Shown here in pieces: positions 16,785-25,146 of a stretch of 64,000 nt of DNA. Below the pieces are notes generated by a model, which worked only from the letters and a program-made list of their open reading frames with translations, did no database searches and had not been told where the DNA came from. The stretch's first letter is position 1. The number at the start of each line of letters is the position of its first letter. The position numbers were made by a program, and so were the translations under genes. Source of the stretch: Pseudomonas sp. WS 5079. GTDB lineage: Bacteria; Pseudomonadota; Gammaproteobacteria; Pseudomonadales; Pseudomonadaceae. The stretch spans positions 248,001-312,000 of the forward strand of contig NZ_JAAQWN010000001.1 of NCBI RefSeq assembly GCF_012985465.1, read 5' to 3'.

Positions 16785-17888
16785 CTAAACCGCGAAGCTG
16801 CGCGCGTCTATATCAGCGTGGATAGACGGATCGTGCCGTTGGGATACGTCGAGGTCTACATTATTTCCGGCATGAAAATAGGTTCGCGATAACAGTGTGG
16901 GAATATTGCATCCCAGCAGTTCTGCCCGTTTGATCAATTCGCCGGTCTTGGTACCGATCAATGCCCCTGTATAGTTGTTTGCCTGATCCTGTGTCATCGC
17001 ACGAAAAACATCAGGGAACGATCGCTCGATGCTGTCACAGATAACCGCTCCGGCGTTGCTTACATAATCAGGAACATAACCAACCCCACGCGCCAGAAGC
17101 CTCGCTTCTGCTTGAGTACTGTCAAACGGTGTGTTGGAGCTACTGATAACCCAGCGCGCGCGTATACGTTCAACCGTGGGCAGATCAAGGATTCTGGAGA
17201 GGGACGCAATGCACAGTACATCCGGGGCGCTTGACCAGAAATCCTCCTCGCTCAACATGCACAGGCCGGCCGGAATATCGCTAATGGGCTTTACGTCGAA
17301 GCCGATCACGTTGTACCCATGGGCGAGACATTGCCTGGCAACTTCAAAGCCCACCTTGCCCATGCCGTGAATGGCTACAAGAGGCGTTCCGTTGATTCTC
17401 GGAGAGCACTTCAGTACCGCCTTCAGGGCACTCCAGACACCAAATCCGGTGGCAATTGACGTGCTGATCTGAGGGCTGTCCATGGCATCCAGAATCCACG
17501 GGGTGGATTTTCTCAGGTACGTCATATGCGCACTGCTTGTATTGATGTCACACCCTGTGTACATCGAGCCGGCATAGCGGTTCAGGGTTTCTCCGATGGC
17601 ATCGAATACGTGTGGGGCCTCATCAGGTAGCGCACTGCTATTTACGACGATTTTCCCGCCGCTGAAGCCGGTTCGATAAAAACCATGTTTCAGATCCATC
17701 GCACTTGCCAACATGATTGCTTCATCTTTTTGATGTGACAGTGTTTTATATCGACTCCAACGGATACCTCCATTGCTGGGCATCGCATGCCGGTGGGGCG
17801 AGCAGGCGATGGTGAATGAACTCTGACTGTCTACCACTACAGTTTCGACTTCATAGACACCGAACGTTGGATGAGTGATGGTTGCCAT
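16785..17888 (-). CDS. Leu/Phe/Glu-type amino-acid dehydrogenase (oxidative deaminase)
   Basis: This 367-aa protein is built like leucine and phenylalanine dehydrogenases. The N-terminal substrate domain has the glycine-Arg motif SNGGIRWSRY (38-47), K67 in MDLKHGF, the catalytic Lys in GFSGGKIVV (K79) and the catalytic Asp in GCDINTSSAH (D114). The C-terminal Rossmann domain has HGMGKVGFEVA (GxGxxG at 175-180) followed by an acidic residue (D198), which favours NAD. Such enzymes reversibly convert an L-amino acid to its 2-oxo acid. With lysine as substrate the product would cyclise to piperideine-2-carboxylate, the precursor of picolinate. The substrate is inferred from context. It follows the PKS gene by 2 bp. 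Confidence 0.85.
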   Translation of the reverse strand: MATITHPTFGVYEVETVVVDSQSSFTIACSPHRHAMPSNGGIRWSRYKTLSHQKDEAIMLASAMDLKHGFYRTGFSGGKIVVNSSALPDEAPHVFDAIGETLNRYAGSMYTGCDINTSSAHMTYLRKSTPWILDAMDSPQISTSIATGFGVWSALKAVLKCSPRINGTPLVAIHGMGKVGFEVARQCLAHGYNVIGFDVKPISDIPAGLCMLSEEDFWSSAPDVLCIASLSRILDLPTVERIRARWVISSSNTPFDSTQAEARLLARGVGYVPDYVSNAGAVICDSIERSFPDVFRAMTQDQANNYTGALIGTKTGELIKRAELLGCNIPTLLSRTYFHAGNNVDLDVSQRHDPSIHADIDARSFAV

Positions 17889-17890
17889 GA

Positions 17891-20785
17891 CTATGCGTTC
17901 CCTTCTTTAGGATGAATGTGAATGCTGTTAGCGGCGCCGGCATCCGTCAGGCATGTACATAGGCCCGACGGTGTGGGATCAGCCAGGAAGTCAGATACGT
18001 TCAACACGACCCCGAGTTCGGAGTCTGCAAATGCAATCAGTTGGAACGCCGCCAAGGAATCCCCGCCATCGTCACTGAACAACTGATACTGGCTGGATGG
18101 AGGCGTCCCGGTGACCTTCTCCCAAAGTGCGGCAGCGGCCTGTGCAACGCTGTTGTACCTTCGCGACTCAAGCTGCTGTGCGGGTTCGGCCGTACGAGGT
18201 GTGCTGCCCTGCGTCTCAAGCGTCACGCCGTGACGTTGTCGGTCGAAGGGGTAGGGCGTTAACGGGATGGTTCTGGCTGGCAGGTTCCACGACGGGCGCC
18301 AGTCAATGTCCACACCGGCCATCCAGATTTTCTGAAGCGCGGTATGCCACACCTCATGCTCTGGCGATTTGTCTCGCTCGCCACGCATCGTGCGAATCGC
18401 GGTATCTCGCGGCCGCAGCGCCATTGTCAAGGCCGTCAAGGTCGTGCCGGGGCCCACTTCGACAAATAACGTCCCTTCACGAACCGCAATGGACGTAAGC
18501 GCCTCCAGGTATCTCACCGGCTCACGCGCGTGCCGCGCCCAGTAGGCTCCGTCGAGGCGGTCTGACGAGTCGAATGCTGTGCCGTGCAGGGTCGAGTGGA
18601 AGCGAATATCCGAAGGCGCCGCCTTGGCGGTCGGCGCGGCGGCTGCCAGTTCGTCCAGGATGGGGGCCATCATGGACGAGTGAAACCCATGGGATACCGT
18701 CAAACTACGGCAACGTATGCCGAGGCTGGTCAATGAGCGCTGTATGCGCTCGATCGCGGCCTTGGTACCGGAGAGAACGCAGGCCTCTGTGGCGTTGACG
18801 GCGGCTAGCGAAACGTCGTCCGCGAGCCAATCCCGGCAGGCTTGCTCACTCATGGAGACGGCGAGCATGGAGCCAGCTGGCAATTCAGACATCAACCTGC
18901 CCCGTCGAGCAGCGAACAGCAGTGCTTCTTCGGCGGTCAGCATTCCGGCGATGCAGGCGCCTGCTATTTCGCCCACGCTGTGACCGACGATTGCGTCAGG
19001 TACGACGCCGTGCCGAATGAGGAACCGGGCCATCGCGATTTGAACTGCAACGAGCGCGGGCTGTGCCGCCGCGGTATCGGTCAGGTCGGTGTCAGCATTT
19101 CCATCCAGCAGGAAGGAGACATCGACATCCGCTTGTTCTCGCAGCAGACGTACCAAGGCATGAAGATCACTTGCGAAATGTCGGTTCGACTCGGCCAGGC
19201 CGGTGGCCATGCCGAGGAACTGACTGCCCTGGCCCGGGAACTGGAAAACGATGTCCGGCTTGCGGCGGCCGGTATCGCGTACCGGGTCAGCGACCTGCAG
19301 TGCGCCGTCCTTGTCCGCACACAAGGTTGCGCGATACCTGAGCGCTCGACGCGTGGTTTGGGCGCTCCACGCCGTGCGGTCCGCGGGGAGCCCGGCGAGT
19401 TCTGCGCGGTAGGCCCGTATCAACCTGTGGCAGGCAGCCTCGCTTTGCCCGGTTACGGGAATGACTGAAGGAAAATCGGTCGCGGCGGTCGTCGTCTCAT
19501 CGAGAGCTTGTGGCGAACGCGCCAGCACTACGTGCGCATTTGTCCCGCCGATTCCAAAAGCACTGACCCCAATGGCACTGCGACTATCCGTTGTATGCCA
19601 CGGCTCAGCGATTGCGGGAAAGTAAAACGGGCTGGTATCCAATGCTATCGAAGGGTTTACCTCGTCCATGTGGATCTGTGGCGCTATGAAACCATGCTGG
19701 ATCTGGAGCACGGCCTTGATCAGCCCTGCCATGCCCGCGCATGTTTCCAGGTGCCCTACGTTGGCCTTCACTGAGCCAAGTGCGCAGGAGTTGTGTCCTT
19801 TCCCGGGCATTGCAAACAGGTCGTTCAATGCGTTGAACTCAATGGGATCACCGGCAATTGTCCCGGTCCCGTGCGCCTCCATCGCCCGCATGTCCATGGG
19901 CGTGAGATGGGCATCGAGCATGGCCGCGCTGATCACGCGTCGTTGTCCGTCGACGCTGGTGGTGGTGAAACCCACCTTGCGGGCGCCATCGTTGTTGACG
20001 GCGCAGCCTTTGATTACGGCTAACACGCGTTGCCCCTCAGCGAGCGCCAGGGATAACGGTTTCAGAACCACTAGCGCGACACCGCTGCCAAACACCGTCC
20101 CTGTCGCTTTGCTGGAGAAAGGCATGCAGTGGCCATTCTGTGCGTAGATCATGCCTCGCTGAGTCCGGTAAGGCGCACGTTGCGGAAACCGCAACGTGCA
20201 TCCACCGGCCAGCGCTACTCGACATCGCCCTGCGCGTAAGGCCTCGACGGCCTCTGCGACGGCGACGAGCGATGTAGCGCAGGCTGCCTGCACACCGAGT
20301 ACCGGCCCCTCTATGCCCAGGTGCCACGCCGCCCGCGTGACCAAGTAGTCCTTATCATTGGTAATTTGCAGCTCGAACCCTGACGGCTGGAATTTTTCCA
20401 TGAGGTCGGACGCTTGCAAGTGGCCAAGGTAGGCTGAGCTACTGCAGCCGGCAAACAAACCGGTGTCGGGCATTTGCCCGGGCTTGATACCGCTATGCTC
20501 GAGCGCATGCCACGCGCACTCGAGGAATAGTCGGTGCTGAGGGTCCATCAAGGCTGCATCACGATGACCCACGCCAAAAAACGTGGCATCGAATGACAGT
20601 ACGTTGTCATTCAACGGTGCGGCAAATGGCATGGTCTGCGCATCGGTAGGGGTATCACCGAGTTCGATTACCGACTCGACGCCGTTCACCAGGTTGTGCC
20701 AGTACTGCTCAAGGGTGTTGGCGCCAGGAAACCTGCAAGCCATACCAATGACTGCAATGTCGCGGTCCACGTGCTGATCGTACAT
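17891..20785 (-). CDS. Single-module type I polyketide synthase, KS-AT-ACP
   Basis: This 964-aa modular PKS has no reductase, dehydratase or thioesterase domain. The ketosynthase spans about residues 8-425 with active Cys169 (VQAACATSLVAV), His305 (EAHGTGT) and His345 (ANVGHLE). The acyltransferase spans about 512-810 with FQFPGQGSQ, active Ser603 (GHSVGEIAGA) and the selectivity motif HGFH (699-702), close to the malonyl-type HAFH. The acyl carrier domain spans about 875-945 with the phosphopantetheine Ser910 in DDGGDSLAAF. It should add one malonyl unit to an acyl group delivered by the free-standing ACP and leave a beta-keto thioester. No docking domains are visible. Confidence 0.93.
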   Translation of the reverse strand: MYDQHVDRDIAVIGMACRFPGANTLEQYWHNLVNGVESVIELGDTPTDAQTMPFAAPLNDNVLSFDATFFGVGHRDAALMDPQHRLFLECAWHALEHSGIKPGQMPDTGLFAGCSSSAYLGHLQASDLMEKFQPSGFELQITNDKDYLVTRAAWHLGIEGPVLGVQAACATSLVAVAEAVEALRAGRCRVALAGGCTLRFPQRAPYRTQRGMIYAQNGHCMPFSSKATGTVFGSGVALVVLKPLSLALAEGQRVLAVIKGCAVNNDGARKVGFTTTSVDGQRRVISAAMLDAHLTPMDMRAMEAHGTGTIAGDPIEFNALNDLFAMPGKGHNSCALGSVKANVGHLETCAGMAGLIKAVLQIQHGFIAPQIHMDEVNPSIALDTSPFYFPAIAEPWHTTDSRSAIGVSAFGIGGTNAHVVLARSPQALDETTTAATDFPSVIPVTGQSEAACHRLIRAYRAELAGLPADRTAWSAQTTRRALRYRATLCADKDGALQVADPVRDTGRRKPDIVFQFPGQGSQFLGMATGLAESNRHFASDLHALVRLLREQADVDVSFLLDGNADTDLTDTAAAQPALVAVQIAMARFLIRHGVVPDAIVGHSVGEIAGACIAGMLTAEEALLFAARRGRLMSELPAGSMLAVSMSEQACRDWLADDVSLAAVNATEACVLSGTKAAIERIQRSLTSLGIRCRSLTVSHGFHSSMMAPILDELAAAAPTAKAAPSDIRFHSTLHGTAFDSSDRLDGAYWARHAREPVRYLEALTSIAVREGTLFVEVGPGTTLTALTMALRPRDTAIRTMRGERDKSPEHEVWHTALQKIWMAGVDIDWRPSWNLPARTIPLTPYPFDRQRHGVTLETQGSTPRTAEPAQQLESRRYNSVAQAAAALWEKVTGTPPSSQYQLFSDDGGDSLAAFQLIAFADSELGVVLNVSDFLADPTPSGLCTCLTDAGAANSIHIHPKEGNA

Positions 20786-20798
20786 GCGACCTCCGAAT

Positions 20799-21374
20799 TC
20801 AATCAGTCGTGTATCCGCGGCGTACCCGGCCCTGAATCGCTTCGTCGGCCGCTTCGATCGGAATCAGCAATACAAAGGCCCGATAGCGCTCGCGCGGGAC
20901 CTCTTGATACAGTTGCCGTACCCCAATCATCCCGGTCACCTCACCGGTGACACCGGTGGCAAACAATGATTGCCATCGCCCTTGCCAAATGGCGGATGAA
21001 TTCCAGACCCCCGCTGTCTCGATTCTGCCCAAGCGTGTATCTGCGGTTTCCCGATAATAGGAGATCACGTCTTTATCCAGGCTTGCGATCTTCCAACCTT
21101 CGCCGCTGATGGTGCCGATTTCGACGCCATCATCCCCGATCCATCGATCAATATGCGAGTTGACATCGCCCACAGTGGGCCTGTCGTCAGCCTGTGCCTT
21201 GAACTGAATATCGCTGAGTTCAAGCAGTGGCAGCATGACGAAGCGATCGGTGCCTATGCGCTCTGCAACAATCTGCCGGGCTTTGTTGAGCCCGTCGGGA
21301 AGGTCCAACTGAGCTCTGGCCAGATCGGCCAGGCTCACCAGATTTGACATCATGTCTTGTTCATTAATGGGCAT
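20799..21374 (-). CDS. Unrecognised 191-aa protein of the metallophore operon
   Basis: I do not recognise this family. The protein is soluble, has no signal peptide and no cysteine. It looks helical at the N-terminus (residues 1-45, SLADLARAQLDLPDGLNKA) and beta-rich afterwards, with alternating hydrophobic stretches such as VEIGTISGEGWKIAS and TGVTGEVTGMIGVRQLY. That pattern is compatible with a small barrel or cyclase-like fold, but this is only an impression. It lies 4 bp after the PLP enzyme gene and 13 bp before the PKS gene, so it is certainly co-expressed. Candidate roles are decarboxylation or cyclisation of the chain, or a chaperone or immunity function. Confidence 0.75.
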   Translation of the reverse strand: MPINEQDMMSNLVSLADLARAQLDLPDGLNKARQIVAERIGTDRFVMLPLLELSDIQFKAQADDRPTVGDVNSHIDRWIGDDGVEIGTISGEGWKIASLDKDVISYYRETADTRLGRIETAGVWNSSAIWQGRWQSLFATGVTGEVTGMIGVRQLYQEVPRERYRAFVLLIPIEAADEAIQGRVRRGYTTD

Positions 21375-21378
21375 AGCA

Positions 21379-22407
21379 TTAGCTCCTTGTCGTTTGACGC
21401 TCGTTATCGAGCAACTGCCGGCCCCGCTCGCGGTCGGCGTCGCTGCCGGCGTCGGGGAAGATGGTGACTACACTGGCCTCCTTGTCGAGTTCAGAGGCGA
21501 CGTTACACGCGACGATCCAGTTGGCCGCGGCCGAACCGCCAATTGGGATGCCGGTTTCCTCGAAGAACCGGAACATGGCTTTGAGAGACTCCTCGTGTGA
21601 GACGGTCTGGAACGGCACTTCGTAGGGAATCAACGAGACAAACGGTTGCCGGAACCCGAAACCAAATCCTCCTGCGCCTGCGAATCTGGCAGTTCGGTTT
21701 GGAGGTTCCATCGTGCCAAATGGCAGTTCGCGAGGCGTGCACCCGACGACGCGCAGGTCCTGGTTTTGCTGCGCCAGCGCTGCGTATACGCCGGCAAGCG
21801 TACCTCCAGTGCCGATGGCTGCTACCCAGGCATCGGGGCGTCGGCCGTCGAGCTGACGGCAGATCTCGGCGCCGGTGTGATACTGATGCACCGATGTGTT
21901 TACCAAGTTCAGATGCTGGGATAGCAAGGTCCAGCCTGGCTCCGTGCAGGCGATCTGCTGGCTGCGGGCGATGATGCCAAGCAGAAAATGGCTGCTGTCC
22001 ACCTTCGTGACAATCGCGTTGCTATCGCTCAAGGATTGAAGCAATACCTCTGGCGCTGAGTCGGGTATCACCACGTGCACGGGCAGGCCGCATAGATGCC
22101 CCAAATGAGCTAAAGCCTTGGCCATGTTGCCACCCGACGAATCAAGAAGCTTGAGCGGGCCCTGATCAAAGTCGTGAGCATTGATCGCATCACAAAACAA
22201 GCCGAAGGCCACGCGATCCTTGATCGACCCGGAAGGGTTCTTCGACTCCAGCTTGGCGAAGATTCGACCTCCGTTCTGTGGCCCCGGCACTTCCACGAGC
22301 GGGGTGTTTCCCAGCGACGCACTGAAGTCCCTGAGTTGGGGAAACATATCCAGCGCTTTGGCAGGGCTGGGAGCTGCTGATTGAGCATTGAAAAGGTCGA
22401 AATCCAT
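21379..22407 (-). CDS. Cysteine synthase-fold PLP enzyme (CysK/SbnA-like beta-replacement)
   Basis: This is a 342-aa fold-type II PLP protein. The Schiff-base Lys is K63 in KNPSGSIKDRVAFG, and the PLP-phosphate loop is GTGGTLAGVY. The substrate carboxylate loop, usually SSGNTG, reads SSGGNMAKALA. Members make an aminoacrylate from O-acetyl- or O-phosphoserine and add a nucleophile: sulfide in CysK, the amino group of glutamate in SbnA of staphyloferrin B synthesis. There is no neighbouring SbnB-type dehydrogenase and no NRPS that would use diaminopropionate. Addition of a carbon nucleophile (the beta-keto acid made by the PKS) is therefore worth considering. It follows the thioesterase gene by 43 bp. 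Confidence 0.88.
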   Translation of the reverse strand: MDFDLFNAQSAAPSPAKALDMFPQLRDFSASLGNTPLVEVPGPQNGGRIFAKLESKNPSGSIKDRVAFGLFCDAINAHDFDQGPLKLLDSSGGNMAKALAHLGHLCGLPVHVVIPDSAPEVLLQSLSDSNAIVTKVDSSHFLLGIIARSQQIACTEPGWTLLSQHLNLVNTSVHQYHTGAEICRQLDGRRPDAWVAAIGTGGTLAGVYAALAQQNQDLRVVGCTPRELPFGTMEPPNRTARFAGAGGFGFGFRQPFVSLIPYEVPFQTVSHEESLKAMFRFFEETGIPIGGSAAANWIVACNVASELDKEASVVTIFPDAGSDADRERGRQLLDNERQTTRS

Positions 22408-22450
22408 GACAAATTTCCCATTACGCGTTTGGGTTGAATGAACGTAGAGG

Positions 22451-23206
22451 TCACGCCGTACGAGAGGGGCCCAGGATGGTGTCCACTACCAACGGCTCAT
22501 TGCCGAGAAAGTAGAAGTGTCCGCCTGGAAAAACCTCTAGCACTGGATGTTTGGGCAGCAATTGAGACCACTCGAAGAACTGCTTTCTGTCGATCAACGG
22601 ATCGTTGTCGCCCGCGAATAGGCGGGTCGTGGGTAAGTCACCCACCGGCAACTTCGCAAGCTTTTGAAGAAGCGCCAGGTCTTGACGAACAGCTGAAGCA
22701 ACAACCGTCTGAGCGGTGTCAGCGGAGGTGCTCAACTCGGGCACTTCGCCAAGCCCCATCGCACGCTCTGCAAGCTGGTCGACATCCTGCTGTGATTGAA
22801 GGATTGTCTGCAGCGACACCGGTGCCATCTGAGACGACAGGATGAGTTGAGCCACCCTGAATCTCGACGATGCCAGGGAGGACGCTATATGCAGTGCGAG
22901 CAAGGCGCCCATGCTGTGCCCAAAGAGTGTGGTGGGCGCGATGCCAAGAAGACTGGCCAACCCCCTCATGCAGCGTTGGATAGCTGCGTGTGGGTCGCTC
23001 CAGTTCACTGTCGCGTTGCTCGTGCCTGGTTGAGGGTATTGCATTATTACGAGGTCCACGTCCGCAGGCAGGTGGTCTCGCCACGCTCTATAGAACTCGG
23101 AACTACCGCCAGCGTGAGGGAACACAACCAGTTGATGTCGCACAGGCACTGAGGCCGCGAAGCTAAATCTAATGGCACCTTCGGCCTGGGCTTGTATGAG
23201 CTTCAT
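22451..23206 (-). CDS. Type II thioesterase (GrsT/TesA-like alpha/beta hydrolase)
   Basis: This 251-aa stand-alone thioesterase has the strand VVFPHAGGSSEFYRAW near the N-terminus, the nucleophile elbow FGHSMGALLA (Ser98), the acid in AGDNDPLID (about D202) and the catalytic His in PGGHFYFLG (H230). Such proteins edit mis-primed carrier proteins or release products. The PKS here has no built-in thioesterase, so this one is the only candidate to free the beta-keto acyl chain. ATG 23206 overlaps the AMP-ligase stop as ATGA. Confidence 0.92.
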   Translation of the reverse strand: MKLIQAQAEGAIRFSFAASVPVRHQLVVFPHAGGSSEFYRAWRDHLPADVDLVIMQYPQPGTSNATVNWSDPHAAIQRCMRGLASLLGIAPTTLFGHSMGALLALHIASSLASSRFRVAQLILSSQMAPVSLQTILQSQQDVDQLAERAMGLGEVPELSTSADTAQTVVASAVRQDLALLQKLAKLPVGDLPTTRLFAGDNDPLIDRKQFFEWSQLLPKHPVLEVFPGGHFYFLGNEPLVVDTILGPSRTA

Positions 23207-24825
23207 AGCTCACCCGACCCGGATGCTTGTGCTTCGCTTTGGCGCTCGCCGTAGATTTGAGCGCGTAGAGACGCGCGGTCAATTTTGCCGATGCCTTTGC
23301 GCGGAATCGCCTCTATCAGGACTAGCCTCTCCGGCAGTTTGAATTGCGCTATACCAACAATCTCCAGGTGCCGTCGGACTTCGGATAACGAAAGCTGTTC
23401 TCCTTCGTGCACTACGGCAAACAGGCAAGGCACTTCGCCGAAGCGCTGGTCGGATATACCCACCACCGCGACGTCCTGGATCTTCGCGTGCTGTTTAGTA
23501 AGCGCTTCAATCTCTTCCGGGCTGAATTTTTCTCCACCGCGATTGATAGAGTCGGTCAGTCGCCCATCGATATAGACGTTGCCCGCCGAATCAAGGTGGG
23601 CCATGTCGCCGGTTCGGTAATACCCGTCTTGCGTGAAGGCGCGGGAAGTCGCCAGCGGATTGTTGAAATACGAAGATATGGTGTAGGGGCCGCGGGTGAT
23701 TAATTCACCTGATTGGCCAGGCGGGACCGGCGTGCCGTCGCTGTCCACAATCAGGACCTCATCTTGCTCGGACAACGGGCGGCCCTGTGAGTTGAATCGG
23801 ACGCTGTCCGAATCAGTCCCGCGGGTGAAGCAAAGAAGCCCTTCGCTCATCCCGTAGCACTGCTGGATACGCATCCCTAACCTTGATTCAGCAAGGGCTG
23901 CGAGATCAGCAGGCAGGCGCGACCCACCGACTTGAATGTGCCTTAATGTCTGAGGTGCAATCCCTTGCTGATTCACTCGATCAAGCCACTGGGCCAGTAA
24001 TGCTGGAACCAGCGTCGAATGTGTTACTTCATGGTTTGTGATCAGTCTCAAAGCCGTTTGCGCGGACGTGTCCGGGGACAGAACCACGGTTCCCCCGCAA
24101 AGGAGGGTGCCGAGAATGCCTGGGCAGTTGATGACAAAACCGTGAGATATGGGCAGCACCGCCAGATAGGAGGAGGAGTGACTGAGTTCGAATACCCGGC
24201 AAGCTTCAGCGATCATGTAGCTGTAGCCTGCGTTTTTTCTAGCGATGGGCTTCGGGAGTCCTGTCGTCCCGCTCGACAGCAGCATCATCGCTGTATCTTC
24301 TGCACCCATCTGTGTCGCGCGCAGTTCATGCGCTGACGCGTTGTCACATGACGCTGAGCAGAATTCCCTGAGCGCTAGCCAGTCTGAATTGTCGCCGTTG
24401 TCAGGCTCATCAATAAGGCCCAGCACCACGTCCAAACCTTCTTCACGACTGACAGTGCTGGCCACACCCACTGCGCTGAAGCGACGGTTACCTTTGGTCA
24501 TGGCCATGACACGAGGCCTGACCATTTTCAGGACGTGTCGCAATTCTTGTTCGCGATAGGCGGGAAGGAGTGGCACTGGAGCCGCGCCGGTTATCAGCGT
24601 CGCAAGCATCAAGATGACAGCATCGGCGCAGTTGGGTAACTGAAACGCGACATGATCGCCTTTCGAGATGCCTAGGGCTCGCAGCCGTGCGGCTGTAGAG
24701 GCAACTCGCGACTTCAATTGCGCATAGGAAATAATTTCGCCATCGGCAATTAAAGCAGGTGCATCTCCGCCCTTGTTTAGGACCACGGCCAACTGTTCGT
24801 TCAGTGATGCAGGATGAGGACTCAT
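23203..24825 (-). CDS. Aryl acid-AMP ligase, EntE/DhbE-like, probable picolinate activation
   Basis: This 540-aa adenylating enzyme has the P-loop LLSSGTTGLPK (182-192), YGMSEG (324-329), GYYRTGD (401-407), GGEKFSPEEIE and the catalytic Lys in GIGKIDR (K514). Overall it tracks the DHB/salicylate ligases (QQCYGMSEGL, GRPLSEQDE). However, the HNYPL...S segment that binds the 2-hydroxyl of dihydroxybenzoate in DhbE reads HGFVINC here: the Asn is G229 and the selectivity Ser is C234. That argues for an aryl acid without an ortho hydroxyl. It sits between the ACP it should load and the thioesterase, coupled to both by 4-bp overlaps. No salicylate synthase is in the window. Confidence 0.88.
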   Translation of the reverse strand: MSPHPASLNEQLAVVLNKGGDAPALIADGEIISYAQLKSRVASTAARLRALGISKGDHVAFQLPNCADAVILMLATLITGAAPVPLLPAYREQELRHVLKMVRPRVMAMTKGNRRFSAVGVASTVSREEGLDVVLGLIDEPDNGDNSDWLALREFCSASCDNASAHELRATQMGAEDTAMMLLSSGTTGLPKPIARKNAGYSYMIAEACRVFELSHSSSYLAVLPISHGFVINCPGILGTLLCGGTVVLSPDTSAQTALRLITNHEVTHSTLVPALLAQWLDRVNQQGIAPQTLRHIQVGGSRLPADLAALAESRLGMRIQQCYGMSEGLLCFTRGTDSDSVRFNSQGRPLSEQDEVLIVDSDGTPVPPGQSGELITRGPYTISSYFNNPLATSRAFTQDGYYRTGDMAHLDSAGNVYIDGRLTDSINRGGEKFSPEEIEALTKQHAKIQDVAVVGISDQRFGEVPCLFAVVHEGEQLSLSEVRRHLEIVGIAQFKLPERLVLIEAIPRKGIGKIDRASLRAQIYGERQSEAQASGSGEL

Positions 24826-25085
24826 TTCGTACCCCCGGCACGAGGGCCGTCAGTTGCGTGTGCTGACTCGATCAGTCGCTCAAGCTCTCGCAAGGTATGG
24901 TCATGCGTATCCCAAAGCGAAAATCCGCCACATCCCAACTGCTCCAGCATCAGTTGCAGCTCCAGCGTTTCCGCCGAGCTCAGGCCCAGATCAGTGCGCA
25001 GCCTCCAGTCACCGGCGGCTGACGCGAGCAGCTCGGGCGGTAACCCTATTTCCTTCAGCAGCACAATTACCTGTGTCGACGTCAT
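24822..25085 (-). CDS. Stand-alone acyl/aryl carrier protein
   Basis: This 87-aa protein is the first gene of the biosynthetic operon. It looks like a short carrier protein: helix 1 (VIVLLKEIGLPPELL), then LRTDLGLSSAETLELQLMLEQL. The phosphopantetheine Ser is probably Ser37 (LGLSSAE replacing the common LGLDSLE), followed by an acidic helix. It would hold the aryl group activated by the ligase whose gene overlaps its stop by 4 bp, and present it to the ketosynthase. The annotation relies on size, motif and position, since the DSL motif is degenerate. Confidence 0.8.
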   Translation of the reverse strand: MTSTQVIVLLKEIGLPPELLASAAGDWRLRTDLGLSSAETLELQLMLEQLGCGGFSLWDTHDHTLRELERLIESAHATDGPRAGGTK

Positions 25086-25106
25086 TCCTTGAACTCCAGA
25101 TTAATC

Positions 25107-25125
25107 CTTAATGAGAATTATTAAC
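25107..25125 (+). promoter_or_regulatory. Fur box overlapping the -10 of the biosynthetic promoter
   Basis: CTTAATGAGAATTATTAAC matches 14 of 19 positions of the GATAATGATAATCATTATC consensus by my count, and its ends form the inverted repeat TTAAT/ATTAA. It covers the TAATAA -10 element (25118-25123 on the minus strand). Iron-loaded Fur bound here would shut off the ACP-to-oxidase operon, as expected for siderophore genes. Confidence 0.75.
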
Positions 25126-25146
25126 TCATGACTGCCGGTCAGTCAA
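25118..25146 (-). promoter_or_regulatory. Biosynthetic-operon promoter with embedded TetR-type operator
   Basis: On the minus strand, TTGACT (25141-25146) and TAATAA (25118-25123) are spaced by 17 bp. The operator TGACTG-N5-CAGTCA (25129-25145) fills the spacer. The geometry is the same as in the receptor and exporter promoters. The start codon of the carrier protein lies 33 bp downstream of the -10. The Fur box covers the -10, so this promoter should answer both to iron and to the cluster's own repressor. Confidence 0.8.

Noticed and set aside
21379..22407. Staphyloferrin-B-type diaminopropionate synthesis by SbnA/SbnB
   Set aside because: The SbnA-like half is present, but there is no ornithine-cyclodeaminase-like SbnB and no NIS synthetase. 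Not excluded for the single enzyme, only for the whole pathway.
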